Shown here: piece after piece, positions 44,427 through 52,642 of the stretch
Position numbering within the stretch: position 1 is the first letter of the stretch
How the letters are laid out: every line of letters starts with the position of its first letter
NCBI GenBank assembly: GCA_964473465.1
Contig: CAYYPE010000001.1
Span: 186,001 to 250,000 of the forward strand
Length of the DNA: 64,000 nt
From: CALHRB01 sp964473465
GTDB lineage: Bacteria; Bacteroidota; Ignavibacteria; Kapaibacteriales; UBA2268
Direction of reading: 5' to 3'
Made by a program: the position numbers and the translations under genes
Notes under the pieces: model-generated
What the model saw: only the letters and a program-made list of their open reading frames with translations
The model's database searches: none
Told to the model about the DNA's origin: nothing

Positions 44427-45539
44427 ATGCAGTTTATTGATTTAAAAAGACAATATTCCCGAATAGAAAATGGAATTCAGTCCGGATTTAAACAAATTTG
44501 TGAATCTGCCCAGTTTATTATGGGTGCCGACGTTTATCGTCTCGAAGATATGCTCGCAAACTATGTAGGGAGGAAATTTTGCCTATCTTGCTCCTCCGGG
44601 ACAGATGCTTTGCTAATACCTTTGATGGCTTGGGGTATAGGCAAAGGCGATGCTGTTTTCACTTCGCCTTTCACTTTTGTTGCTACTTCCGAAGTAGTTG
44701 TTTTAACAGGGGCAACACCAGTATTCGTAGATATTGATAAAAAAACTTATAATATCTCACCATTTGAATTAGAGAAAGCCATTGAAAAAGTAATTTCAGA
44801 GGGTAAGCTGAAACCACGAGCAATTATACCAGTTGATTTATTTGGCTTACCGGCAGATTATGATGAGATTAACAGAATTGCTAAAAGATATAACTTATTA
44901 GTTCTCGAAGATGCGGCACAAGGCTTTGGAGGTATATACAAAGGGAATAAAGCATGTAGCTTTGGTGAAGTTGCTGCAACCTCTTTTTTTCCTGCAAAAC
45001 CACTCGGTTGTTATGGTGACGGAGGTGCTGTTTTTACCGATGATGAAAAATTATTCGAAATCTTTAAATCAATACGAATACACGGGCAAGGTTCTGATAA
45101 ATATGATAATATCAGAACAGGTATCAATGGCAGGCTTGATACTCTTCAAGCAATAGTTCTTATTGAAAAATTGAAAATATTCGATGATGAATTAGACAAA
45201 AGAAATAAGGTTGCAAAGAAATATAGTCAATTATTGAATGGAAAGTTAGAAGTTCCATATATTCCTGATGGTTGTGTTTCTTCATGGGCACAATATTCTG
45301 TGCTTGCTGAAAGTTCAAAGCATCGTTCAGAGATACAGGACAATCTGAAAAAGAATGATATTCCTACTGCTATATATTATCCGATACCATTGCATTTACA
45401 AACAGCATACAAAGAATTGGGTTACAAAGCTGGAGATATGCCACTATCCGAGGATATTGCATCGCGAATATTTAGTTTACCTATGCATCCCTATCTGACA
45501 GATGAGGAAATTGAATTTATTTGCTCTAAGATAAACTAA
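44427..45539 (+). CDS. wbpE: DegT/DnrJ/EryC1/StrS aminotransferase (WbpE-type)
   Basis: The 370-residue PLP enzyme has the family start MQFIDLKRQYSRIENGI, CLSCSSGTDALLIPLMAWGIG, FTFVATSEVV, DLFGLPADYDEI, LEDAAQGFGG and the PLP Lys in TSFFPAKPLGCYGDGGAVF. It transfers an amino group from glutamate to a 3-keto nucleotide sugar. The order with wbpA-, wbpB- and wbpD-type genes indicates UDP-2-acetamido-3-keto-glucuronate as substrate. The same enzyme type also serves FdtB in dTDP-Fuc3NAc synthesis, and fdtA- and fdtC-like genes lie 5 kb downstream, so that role cannot be excluded. Confidence 0.85.
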   Translation: MQFIDLKRQYSRIENGIQSGFKQICESAQFIMGADVYRLEDMLANYVGRKFCLSCSSGTDALLIPLMAWGIGKGDAVFTSPFTFVATSEVVVLTGATPVFVDIDKKTYNISPFELEKAIEKVISEGKLKPRAIIPVDLFGLPADYDEINRIAKRYNLLVLEDAAQGFGGIYKGNKACSFGEVAATSFFPAKPLGCYGDGGAVFTDDEKLFEIFKSIRIHGQGSDKYDNIRTGINGRLDTLQAIVLIEKLKIFDDELDKRNKVAKKYSQLLNGKLEVPYIPDGCVSSWAQYSVLAESSKHRSEIQDNLKKNDIPTAIYYPIPLHLQTAYKELGYKAGDMPLSEDIASRIFSLPMHPYLTDEEIEFICSKIN

Positions 45540-45582
45540 AGCAGTAGTTAGCCGATTATAAATTTGTGAATTTAGAGAAATT

Positions 45583-46524
45583 ATGAAAAACTTTGCGATA
45601 ACTGGCGTTGCTGGATACATAGCACCAAGACATCTTCAGGCAATCAAGGATACTGGTAACAGATTGGTAGCCGCTGTTGATACACACGATTCCGTTGGGA
45701 TTCTTGACAGATATTTTCCCGAAGCAAGTTTCTTTACCGAAATTGAAAGATTCGACAGGCATCTCGAAAAACTACGCAAACACTATCCCGAAGATAAAAT
45801 TGATTATCTCTCAATCTGCTCACCAAACCATTTACACGATGCCCATATCAGGCTTGCATTAAGGCTGCACGCAGACGCCATTTGCGAAAAGCCATTAGTA
45901 ATTAAACCCTGGAATCTCGATGCACTTGAGGAACTTGAAGAAGAAACAGGTAGAAAAGTATATAATATCTTGCAATTACGAGTCCATCCTGCGTTGATTT
46001 CAATTAAGAAAAAATTTGCAAAGACTGAAAGAAAACATGATGTTGTGCTAACTTATATTACCTCGAGAGGACCATGGTACAAGTATTCTTGGAAGGGAGA
46101 CATTAATAAATCCGGTGGTATAGCAACAAATATAGGAATTCATTTTTTTGATTTTTTAATGTGGGTTTTTGGGAAGGTTCATGAAAGCGAAGTTCATCTT
46201 TATGCCGACGATAAAATGGCGGGATATATTGAGCTGGAAAATGCAAATGTTCGCTGGTTTTTATCTACCGATAGATTAGATTTGCCACAGGAAGCCATTG
46301 AACAAAACCAATCAACCTATCGCTCTATTACAGTTGACGGAGAAGAGGTTGAATTCACCAAAGGATTTACAGACCTCCATACAATTGTTTATCAGGAAAT
46401 ATTAAACGGGAAAGGTTTTGGAATAGCAGATGCAAGACCATCAATTGAATTGGTATATAAAATCAGGAATTCAAGTATCGGGAACAAGTTTGACTTCCTA
46501 CATCCTTTTCTTTTAAGCAAATAA
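45583..46524 (+). CDS. wbpB: Gfo/Idh/MocA oxidoreductase, WbpB-type (UDP-GlcNAcA 3-dehydrogenase)
   Basis: The 313-residue protein matches WbpB closely in its signature blocks: NFAITGVAGYIAPRHLQAIK, DSVGILDRYFPEASFFTEIE, RFDRHLEKLR, SICSPNHLHDAHIRLALR, DAICEKPLV and KVYNILQLRVHP. WbpB oxidises C3 of UDP-GlcNAcA with tightly bound NAD, which is recycled by reducing 2-oxoglutarate. That 2-oxoglutarate comes from the WbpE reaction, so the two steps are coupled. The gene follows the wbpE-type gene by 43 bases and precedes the wbpD-type gene by 24. Confidence 0.92.
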   Translation: MKNFAITGVAGYIAPRHLQAIKDTGNRLVAAVDTHDSVGILDRYFPEASFFTEIERFDRHLEKLRKHYPEDKIDYLSICSPNHLHDAHIRLALRLHADAICEKPLVIKPWNLDALEELEEETGRKVYNILQLRVHPALISIKKKFAKTERKHDVVLTYITSRGPWYKYSWKGDINKSGGIATNIGIHFFDFLMWVFGKVHESEVHLYADDKMAGYIELENANVRWFLSTDRLDLPQEAIEQNQSTYRSITVDGEEVEFTKGFTDLHTIVYQEILNGKGFGIADARPSIELVYKIRNSSIGNKFDFLHPFLLSK

Positions 46525-46548
46525 TGTTAGTTATCAATATTTAGATTT

Positions 46549-47133
46549 ATGGGATACTTTAAACACGAATCGGCTTATGTAGATGATAATGTTCAAATTG
46601 GCGAAGGGACAAAGATATGGCATTTCTCCCATATTCAATCTGGTGCTGTCATCGGGAAAAATTGCGTTCTGGGGCAGAATGTCAATGTCGGAAATAATGT
46701 CAAAATTGGTAATTATTGCAAAATCCAGAATAATGTTTCTGTTTACGAAGGAGTTGAACTCGAGGATTATGTTTTTTGCGGACCTTCGATGGTATTTACT
46801 AACGTTGTTGACCCGAGATGCAAATATCCTCAAGTGGGAAGTAAATATTACCTGAAAACATTAGTCAAAGAAGGTGCTTCAATTGGTGCGAATGCAACGA
46901 TAGTTTGCGGGGTTACAATAGGAAAAGCAGCATTTGTTGGAGCTGGCTCGGTAGTAACCAAAGATGTTCCTGATTTCGCTCTGGTAGTTGGGGTACCTGC
47001 AAAAATTATTGGATGGGTTAGTGAAGCTGGAAAAAGGTTAAATTTCGACGAAAATAACCTTGCCTATTGTGAAAAATCCGGTGTTACATACAAGTTAGAA
47101 GACAATAAAGTAATCGAACTTTCTCGTGATTAA
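46549..47133 (+). CDS. wbpD: Hexapeptide N-acetyltransferase (WbpD-type)
   Basis: The 194-residue left-handed beta-helix protein has regular hexapeptide repeats (VDDNVQIGEGTKIWHFSHI, VLGQNVNVGNNVKIGNYCKI) and the loop FTNVVDPRCKYP. It ends with VVGVPAKIIGWVSEAGKRL, the usual signature of amino-sugar N-acetyltransferases. In context it should acetylate the 3-amino group of UDP-GlcNAc3NA with acetyl-CoA, giving UDP-2,3-diacetamido-2,3-dideoxy-glucuronate. The C-terminal tail has only remnants of the Cys pairs seen in the related protein at 50739. No WbpI-type 2-epimerase is present in the window. Confidence 0.88.
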   Translation: MGYFKHESAYVDDNVQIGEGTKIWHFSHIQSGAVIGKNCVLGQNVNVGNNVKIGNYCKIQNNVSVYEGVELEDYVFCGPSMVFTNVVDPRCKYPQVGSKYYLKTLVKEGASIGANATIVCGVTIGKAAFVGAGSVVTKDVPDFALVVGVPAKIIGWVSEAGKRLNFDENNLAYCEKSGVTYKLEDNKVIELSRD

Positions 47134-47159
47134 TTTTAATAATATTATATCTTAACCAC

Positions 47160-48257
47160 ATGCTAAACGGAAAAACAGTAGCGGTTGTTGTGCCTGCGTA
47201 TAATGAAGAGAAGCAAATCTCAATGGTTATAGATACCATGCCATTTTTTGTTGACAGAATAATAGTTGTTAATGACAATTCAACCGACAGGACTGCCGAA
47301 ATTGTGATGGATTATATAAAAAGGGAGGAACAGGCTTCGGTTCATATTGTTGAAGTTATGGGCGAAATAATCGAAACCAGATATAACCGTGCTGACATAG
47401 TAGCCCAAAAAATAAATGAAAAAGAGATTGAATTTTTTCCTCCTTCTGTCGTTGTCAATAAAAGTCCTGAAAATGATAGAATTGTTCTTATAAACATGCT
47501 CCAGAATACCGGTGTGGGGTCTGCAATTGCAAGGGGATACAAATGGTGCAAAGATTATGGTATTGACTGCACTGCTGTTATGGCTGGAGATGGACAAATG
47601 GATCCCGCTGAGCTCGAAAGCATTTGTAAACCTGTTGTTGAGAATGGGGTTGATTATGTCAAAGGAAATAGACTCATCCACCGCAGTGCTTTGCTTGTCA
47701 TTCCAAAAATTCGTTTTCTGGGTAATTCAGTCCTTTCAATTTTAACAAAGATAGCTTCAGGTTATTGGCATGTTTCGGATACTCAGACAGGTTATACTGC
47801 GATTTCGAAGAAAGCACTAAATGCAATAAGATTACATAAAATATATCCTCGCTACGGGATGCCCAATGATATTTTAGTAAAATTGAATATAGCTTTTTGC
47901 ACACTGAAAGAAGTTGAAATCAAACCGGTTTATGACGTTGGCGAGCAATCAAAGATGAAGATATTCAAGGTAATACCAAAAATATCGTGGCTTTTGTTCA
48001 AGTCTTTTTTCAAAAGGTTATGGCTGAAGTATCTCTTTCGTGATTTTCACCCCCTATTTTTGCTTTATCATTTCTCATTTATCACAGGTATCATCTCTTT
48101 GCCCTATGGATTCAAAATTTTGGAAAGGCTTTTGCAGGGAAGTCAGATAGCCGAAGGCACATTGTTGGCGTTCTTCTTCGTCTTTATCAGTAGTTTTCAA
48201 TCTTTATTATTTGCCATGTGGATGGACATTCAGGATAATGAGAGATTATATAAATAA
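47160..48257 (+). CDS. Glycosyltransferase family 2 with a large internal insertion and C-terminal membrane part
   Basis: The 365-residue protein has the GT2 start VAVVVPAYNEEKQI, VVNDNSTDRTAEIV, the DxD-type AGDGQMDP and the acceptor block DTQTGYTAISKKAL. Between the second strand and the GVGSAIARGYKWC segment about 55 extra residues (charged, FFPPSVVVNKSPEND) are inserted where most GT2 enzymes have a short loop. The C-terminal 70 residues hold two membrane segments (about 300-322 and 335-358). This is the layout of polyprenyl-phosphate sugar transferases of the DPM1/GtrB group, so it may make a lipid-linked sugar at the inner membrane. The next gene starts inside its 3' end. Confidence 0.82.
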   Translation: MLNGKTVAVVVPAYNEEKQISMVIDTMPFFVDRIIVVNDNSTDRTAEIVMDYIKREEQASVHIVEVMGEIIETRYNRADIVAQKINEKEIEFFPPSVVVNKSPENDRIVLINMLQNTGVGSAIARGYKWCKDYGIDCTAVMAGDGQMDPAELESICKPVVENGVDYVKGNRLIHRSALLVIPKIRFLGNSVLSILTKIASGYWHVSDTQTGYTAISKKALNAIRLHKIYPRYGMPNDILVKLNIAFCTLKEVEIKPVYDVGEQSKMKIFKVIPKISWLLFKSFFKRLWLKYLFRDFHPLFLLYHFSFITGIISLPYGFKILERLLQGSQIAEGTLLAFFFVFISSFQSLLFAMWMDIQDNERLYK

Positions 48258-49179
48258 GATTGCCTTATCAATTGATATTGAAGACTGGTATCACACTCCG
48301 CTTGTTACCGGGGCATCTTTTTCCCGCTATAAGACTCTGGAAGAATTTTTTTCGGAATGGAAGGGAAAATATGACACTATAACAGAGCCAACCTTGAAAA
48401 TTCTTGAACTCTTAGAAAAATATAATATAAAAGCTACTTTTTTTGTTGTTGCCAATGTTGTCCAAAATTATCCCGAGATAGTTCAAGCTCTGAAGAAATC
48501 ATCTCATGAAATTGGATGTCACAGCTTGAATCATTATTCTGCGATTGATTCACGAACCAAAAAGCCGTTGCAATCTATCGAAGATTGGAAAAATGAATTA
48601 TTTGAAGCTAAACGAATATTAGAAAGCACATTTGATAGAGAAATTATAGGCTATCGAGCACCGGGTGCTTACTTTGGTAAATGGATGATACCAATTCTGG
48701 AAGAAGCTGGCTTTAAATATGATTCTTCAATTGCCTATAATTCCCTTTATAATAAAACTGATGTTGAGCTTGTTGATATTCCTAAAGCACCATATCGGTT
48801 GAATTCCAATACGCTTGGGGCTGACGCTCCGGATACTAATCTTGTGGAATTACCATGGGCTAATTTCAGCTTTTTGGGAAAAAACTTACCAGCAGGAGGG
48901 GCATATTTTTTTCGTTTGATGGGTTATAATTTTTATAAATATGTCCTTAAAAAGAATCTGGAAAAGGGTGATACGATGTTTTATTTTCATCCTATTGATT
49001 GCACTGATTCCGAAATACCATTGAGCAACTTCAAGAGCCGACCATTTTACTGGATTAATAAAGGCACCAAAACATTGAGAAAGATTGAGAAATTATTCAA
49101 TTATTTTGATGGCAGGTTCTGCTCCTGTTCAGAAATATACGAAAAACACTTTTTACAGCTAAATGCTCAGATTGGTTAA
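48238..49179 (+). CDS. Polysaccharide deacetylase (NodB-homology)
   Basis: I chose the ATG at 48238, 20 bases inside the GT2 gene, with AGGA close before it. The TTG at 48211 would add nine residues unlike the family. The 313-residue enzyme shows the NodB motifs: LSIDIEDWYHT (motif 1 Asp), HEIGCHSLNHY (the two metal His), GYRAPGAYFG (motif 3) and FYFHPIDC (C-terminal His). The C-terminal part resembles the DUF3473 deacetylases found in exopolysaccharide loci. It would remove N-acetyl groups from the polymer or precursor. No signal peptide is seen, which points to action in the cytoplasm or on lipid-linked intermediates. It overlaps both neighbours. Confidence 0.87.
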   Translation: MRDYINKIALSIDIEDWYHTPLVTGASFSRYKTLEEFFSEWKGKYDTITEPTLKILELLEKYNIKATFFVVANVVQNYPEIVQALKKSSHEIGCHSLNHYSAIDSRTKKPLQSIEDWKNELFEAKRILESTFDREIIGYRAPGAYFGKWMIPILEEAGFKYDSSIAYNSLYNKTDVELVDIPKAPYRLNSNTLGADAPDTNLVELPWANFSFLGKNLPAGGAYFFRLMGYNFYKYVLKKNLEKGDTMFYFHPIDCTDSEIPLSNFKSRPFYWINKGTKTLRKIEKLFNYFDGRFCSCSEIYEKHFLQLNAQIG

Positions 49180-50188
49180 GTATAGCGAAGACAATCATTT
49201 TTCCATCTGGCAGCAATTTGTCGAGGAAAACGGTCATTTATTTCATGATATAAGATGGTTGGATATAATTCAATCTTCTTACAGGCTGCAGCCTTATTAT
49301 CATTTAATTTATGAAGCTGATAATTTGATTGGGCTTGCTCCTTTTTTCAAAGTTGGAAAACATAAATTGTTGTCCTTGCCTTTTATATCTTTTGCTGGTT
49401 TTTGTTTAAGTGATAAAACAAATAATAATCGCCAAGAAATAATTGAAGCTCTAATGCAGGAGACAGAATTCGGAAATTTTGAAGTGGAAATACGAAAAAA
49501 AAGGGAGAGAAAAGAGAATTTCAGCGAAAAAGATAATGATGACAAGAATAAATATGTTACCATGATAAAAAAATTAGATGGAGACATTGAATCAACGTTC
49601 AGAAATTTCGATAAGAAGCAAAGGAATATGATTAGAAAAGCCGAGCAGGAGCCATTTAGTATTTTGGAATGTGATCTGGACAGTTTTTATCGAATATATC
49701 TAAAAGCAACTAATGATCTGGGAACTCCGGGACATAGAAAGGCTTTTTTCAGGAAAATAATTGATTCATTCGGGGATAATGTTCGGCTGAAATTATTAAA
49801 GCGGGAGAAAATGGAGGTTGGAGTATTGTTAGAAATTGATTATTTTCATACCCGGTATGACCTATGGGCTTTCAGTTTGAAAGAATTTTTCAATTATAAA
49901 CCAAATGTTTTCTTATACTGGGAAACGCTGAAAGATGCGATTTCGAAGGGGATGGAATTTTATGATTTCGGAAGAAGCACAACCGGAGGTGGGACATATA
50001 ACTTCAAGAAGAATTGGGGGGCTGAACCTCAATATTTAGACTATATAAAAATAAAAAAAACAAAAAGTGGTATTACGAAAGAATTCCTATTACCCCATTC
50101 AGGAGGAAAATTACCAATATTATGGTCAAAAATACCTCATTTTATTACTAATTTTGCAGGTCCAATAATAAGAAAGAAGATTTTATAA
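49163..50188 (+). CDS. FemAB/GNAT-like aminoacyl- or acyl-transferase
   Basis: The 341-residue protein has the double-GNAT layout of FemAB-like proteins: an N-terminal domain with FHDIRWLDIIQSSYRLQPYYHLIYE and a C-terminal domain with FDKKQRNMIRKAEQE, a GVLLEIDYFHTRYDLWAFS strand and the closing FYDFGRSTTGGGTYNFKKNWGAEP, which is characteristic of FemAB-related proteins of exopolysaccharide loci. Relatives transfer an amino acid or acyl group to an amino sugar or lipid-linked substrate. The start overlaps the deacetylase gene by 17 bases, so the two are translated together. Pairing with the deacetylase suggests that it modifies a freed amino group (inference). Confidence 0.75.
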   Translation: MLRLVKYSEDNHFSIWQQFVEENGHLFHDIRWLDIIQSSYRLQPYYHLIYEADNLIGLAPFFKVGKHKLLSLPFISFAGFCLSDKTNNNRQEIIEALMQETEFGNFEVEIRKKRERKENFSEKDNDDKNKYVTMIKKLDGDIESTFRNFDKKQRNMIRKAEQEPFSILECDLDSFYRIYLKATNDLGTPGHRKAFFRKIIDSFGDNVRLKLLKREKMEVGVLLEIDYFHTRYDLWAFSLKEFFNYKPNVFLYWETLKDAISKGMEFYDFGRSTTGGGTYNFKKNWGAEPQYLDYIKIKKTKSGITKEFLLPHSGGKLPILWSKIPHFITNFAGPIIRKKIL

Positions 50189-50310
50189 AAAATGACCGCA
50201 GAGCAGTTAAGGAAATTATTGAAGAATCTTTTGTACCAATAGCGTTGACATAATAGATTTCAATAATGTTTCAAATAATTTAGGGAAGAAGCATTGAAAA
50301 AGTTTGTGTT

Positions 50311-50742
50311 ATGGAGTTAAAGATAAAGAAAAAACCTACAATATATGATTGCACGATTATACAGCTGCCGAGGATTACTGACAGAAGAGGAAATATTACA
50401 CCTGTTTATAATAATGTTCATCTGCCGTTTGGGATTGAAAGGGTTTTTTATTTATACGATATACCCGGTGGGGAAAGCAGGGGAGCACATGCTCACAAGG
50501 AGTGTCATCAGTTTTTGATAGCAGCAAGCGGAAGTTTCGAAGTTGCCTGCGATGACGGGGTTAATAAAAGGACATTTTCCTTGAACAGACCCTATTATGG
50601 TTTGCATATACCTCCTATGATATGGGCACACGAAATGAACTTTTCTTCGGGTGCGGTTTGTCTGGTACTAACATCAATGAAATACGACCCAGATGACTAT
50701 ATAAGAGATTATGAAGAGTATTTGAAGGTAATACAAAAATGA
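50311..50742 (+). CDS. dTDP-sugar 3,4-ketoisomerase, FdtA/QdtA (WxcM-like) type
   Basis: The 143-residue cupin has RITDRRGNITPVYN, RVFYLYDIPGGESRGAHAHKECHQFLIAASGSFEV and IPPMIWAHEMNFSSGAVCLVL, the pattern of FdtA/QdtA-type ketoisomerases that convert dTDP-4-keto-6-deoxyglucose to the 3-keto isomer for dTDP-Fuc3NAc or Qui3NAc. The conserved catalytic His pair is visible in GAHAHKECHQF. It overlaps the next acyltransferase gene by four bases (ATGA). RmlA and RmlB, which provide the substrate, are not in the window. The 122 bases before it hold no gene. Confidence 0.85.
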   Translation: MELKIKKKPTIYDCTIIQLPRITDRRGNITPVYNNVHLPFGIERVFYLYDIPGGESRGAHAHKECHQFLIAASGSFEVACDDGVNKRTFSLNRPYYGLHIPPMIWAHEMNFSSGAVCLVLTSMKYDPDDYIRDYEEYLKVIQK

Positions 50743-51263
50743 GTATTTTCATACATCCAACTGCTGAGGTTCAGACCTATAAAATTGGAGATGAGACAAG
50801 GGTCTGGCAATTTGTTGTCATTCTCAAAGAGGCTCAGATCGGACAGAACTGCAACATAAATAGCCATTGTTTTATAGAAAATGATGTTATAATCGGTGAT
50901 AACGTAACTGTTAAATGTGGGGTACAAATCTGGGACGGCTTAAGGATTGAAAATAATGTTTTTATTGGACCAAATGTAACATTTACAAATGATAAAAAAC
51001 CACGATCAAAGCAATATCCTGACGAATTCGAAAGAACAATTATCAAAGAAGGAGCTTCAATAGGTGCAAATTCAACGATATTATCAGGACTGACAATTGG
51101 AAGGTATTCAATGATAGGGGCAGGAAGTGTAGTAACAAAGAATATTCCCGATAATACACTCTGGTATGGGAACCCGGCAAGATTTGCAGCTTATGTCTGT
51201 GATTGTGGCACAAAACTTGATGAAAATAAAATCTGCCCAAATTGTGGGAAAAAATTTATTTAA
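50739..51263 (+). CDS. Hexapeptide acyltransferase with C-terminal zinc-ribbon-like motif (FdtC/WbpD-like)
   Basis: The 174-residue left-handed beta-helix transferase has hexapeptide repeats (IGDETRVWQFVVILKEAQIG, VIIGDNVTVKCGVQIWDGLRI), FTNDKKPRSKQYP and IGAGSVVTKNIPDNTLWYGNPARFA. Overlap with the FdtA-type gene suggests that it acetylates the 3-amino group of the dTDP-sugar, as FdtC/QdtC do. The tail carries CDCGTKLDENKICPNCGK, two CxC/CxxC pairs able to bind zinc, which the WbpD-type protein upstream has largely lost. The matching aminotransferase (FdtB) is not next to it. The 44427 enzyme is the only candidate in view. Confidence 0.83.
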   Translation: MSIFIHPTAEVQTYKIGDETRVWQFVVILKEAQIGQNCNINSHCFIENDVIIGDNVTVKCGVQIWDGLRIENNVFIGPNVTFTNDKKPRSKQYPDEFERTIIKEGASIGANSTILSGLTIGRYSMIGAGSVVTKNIPDNTLWYGNPARFAAYVCDCGTKLDENKICPNCGKKFI

Positions 51264-51343
51264 TCGATTTTTCATTATTAATAAACCAGCTTTGATTTAT
51301 TAAAATAAATATTATAGATAAAATCAAGTTCATCCGCATAACG

Positions 51344-52642
51344 TTGAAAAAAATACTCACAAAAATATTTAACCTCCCAATCATAAAAGTCTCAACAATG
51401 ACATCAGTATCTACTGCTGTCAGAATGTTAACTGCATTCATAACAACAAAAGTGGCTGCTATCTTAATTGGACCGGCTGGTGTTGCTTTGGTCGGGCAGC
51501 TTCAGAATTTTTCTTCGATAGTAATGGCAATTGCAACCGGTGGTATTAATACAGGGGTAACCAAATATGTTGCAGAATATAAAAATTCAAAAAATAAAAT
51601 ACGTATATTTATCAGCACTGCATTGAGAATCAACTTATCATTATCAGTTCTTGTTGGAATTGTAATGATTTCGTTATCGTCTTATTTATCTCAACAACTC
51701 TTCCATAGCGATGAATATCAATTAGTTATTATAATTTTTGGTTTCACTATTGTATTATACTCACTGAATACATTGCTATTGTCAATTCTTAACGGGTTCA
51801 AGGAATTCAAAAAATTTGTTACAATTAACATTTTTGCGAGCATAACAGGTTTGATTTTCTCAGTCAGTTTGATTTATTTTTTTGGGATAATAGGAGCTTT
51901 GATTTCGGTTGTAACATATCAGTCAGTAGTTGTAATTGTTACAGTAATAATGCTAACAAAAACCGAATGGTTTAATATAAATTATTTTTTATTTGGCTTC
52001 AGCAAACTTGCCCTGAAAAAATATCTTGGATATACATTGATGGTTTTGGTTTCAGCTTTTTCAGTTCCAGTAGCTTCAATAATTATAAGAAACTTTATAA
52101 TTTCCAGCCTGTCATTGAATGAAGCCGGCATCTGGGAAGGAGTAAATCAGGTTGCTAACCTGATATTTATGTTCATTAATACTACTATCATAACATATTA
52201 TATACCCCGCCTATCTGAATTAAAAGATAGAAAAGACCTGCAAAAAGAAATAATTACTACTGCAAAATTCGTGCTCCCAGTTACACTTTTAGCTTGTTTT
52301 TTTATATTTTTATTACGTGATTTTGTTATTAAAATTCTTTTTAGTCCTTCTTTTTATACGATGAGAGATTTATTCTTTTTTCAATTAATTGGTCTCTTCT
52401 TCAAAATATTAAGTATACTTGTTGCTTCCTTGATGCATGCGAAAGCAAAAACATGGGAATTCGTTTTAACAGAAATTATTTTTTCAGCTACAAATGTTTT
52501 GCTGTCAATTCTATTCATTAATATATATGGTTTAATTGGAGTTACTATCGCATTTTCGATAAATTACTTTTTATATTTAGTAACTATGTTATTTATCTTT
52601 CGGGATATTGTTTTTTTTTGGGAAAAGGCAGTTACTCCCTGA
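51344..52642 (+). CDS. Wzx-type O-antigen/oligosaccharide flippase
   Basis: The 432-residue protein has about twelve membrane segments and the MOP-superfamily layout. The first block (STAVRMLTAFITTKVAAILI, GPAGVALVGQLQNF) is close to WzxE-like O-antigen translocases. The TTG at 51344 is taken as start. The ATG at 51398, just before the first helix, is also possible. Neither has a clear ribosome site. It should flip undecaprenyl-linked repeat units across the inner membrane. A Wzy polymerase and a chain-length regulator are not seen in the window. Its 3' end overlaps the convergent carbonic anhydrase gene by 11 bases. Confidence 0.85.
   Translation: MKKILTKIFNLPIIKVSTMTSVSTAVRMLTAFITTKVAAILIGPAGVALVGQLQNFSSIVMAIATGGINTGVTKYVAEYKNSKNKIRIFISTALRINLSLSVLVGIVMISLSSYLSQQLFHSDEYQLVIIIFGFTIVLYSLNTLLLSILNGFKEFKKFVTINIFASITGLIFSVSLIYFFGIIGALISVVTYQSVVVIVTVIMLTKTEWFNINYFLFGFSKLALKKYLGYTLMVLVSAFSVPVASIIIRNFIISSLSLNEAGIWEGVNQVANLIFMFINTTIITYYIPRLSELKDRKDLQKEIITTAKFVLPVTLLACFFIFLLRDFVIKILFSPSFYTMRDLFFFQLIGLFFKILSILVASLMHAKAKTWEFVLTEIIFSATNVLLSILFINIYGLIGVTIAFSINYFLYLVTMLFIFRDIVFFWEKAVTP

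Noticed and set aside
48238..50188. Exosortase (XrtA/PEP-CTERM) exopolysaccharide locus
   Set aside because: The deacetylase and FemAB-like genes recall such loci, but no exosortase, PEP-CTERM protein or PEP-CTERM tyrosine kinase is present in the window.
50191..50241. Sixteen-codon open frame in the gap before the FdtA-type gene
   Set aside because: It is too short, has no ribosome site and no similarity; it could equally be chance.
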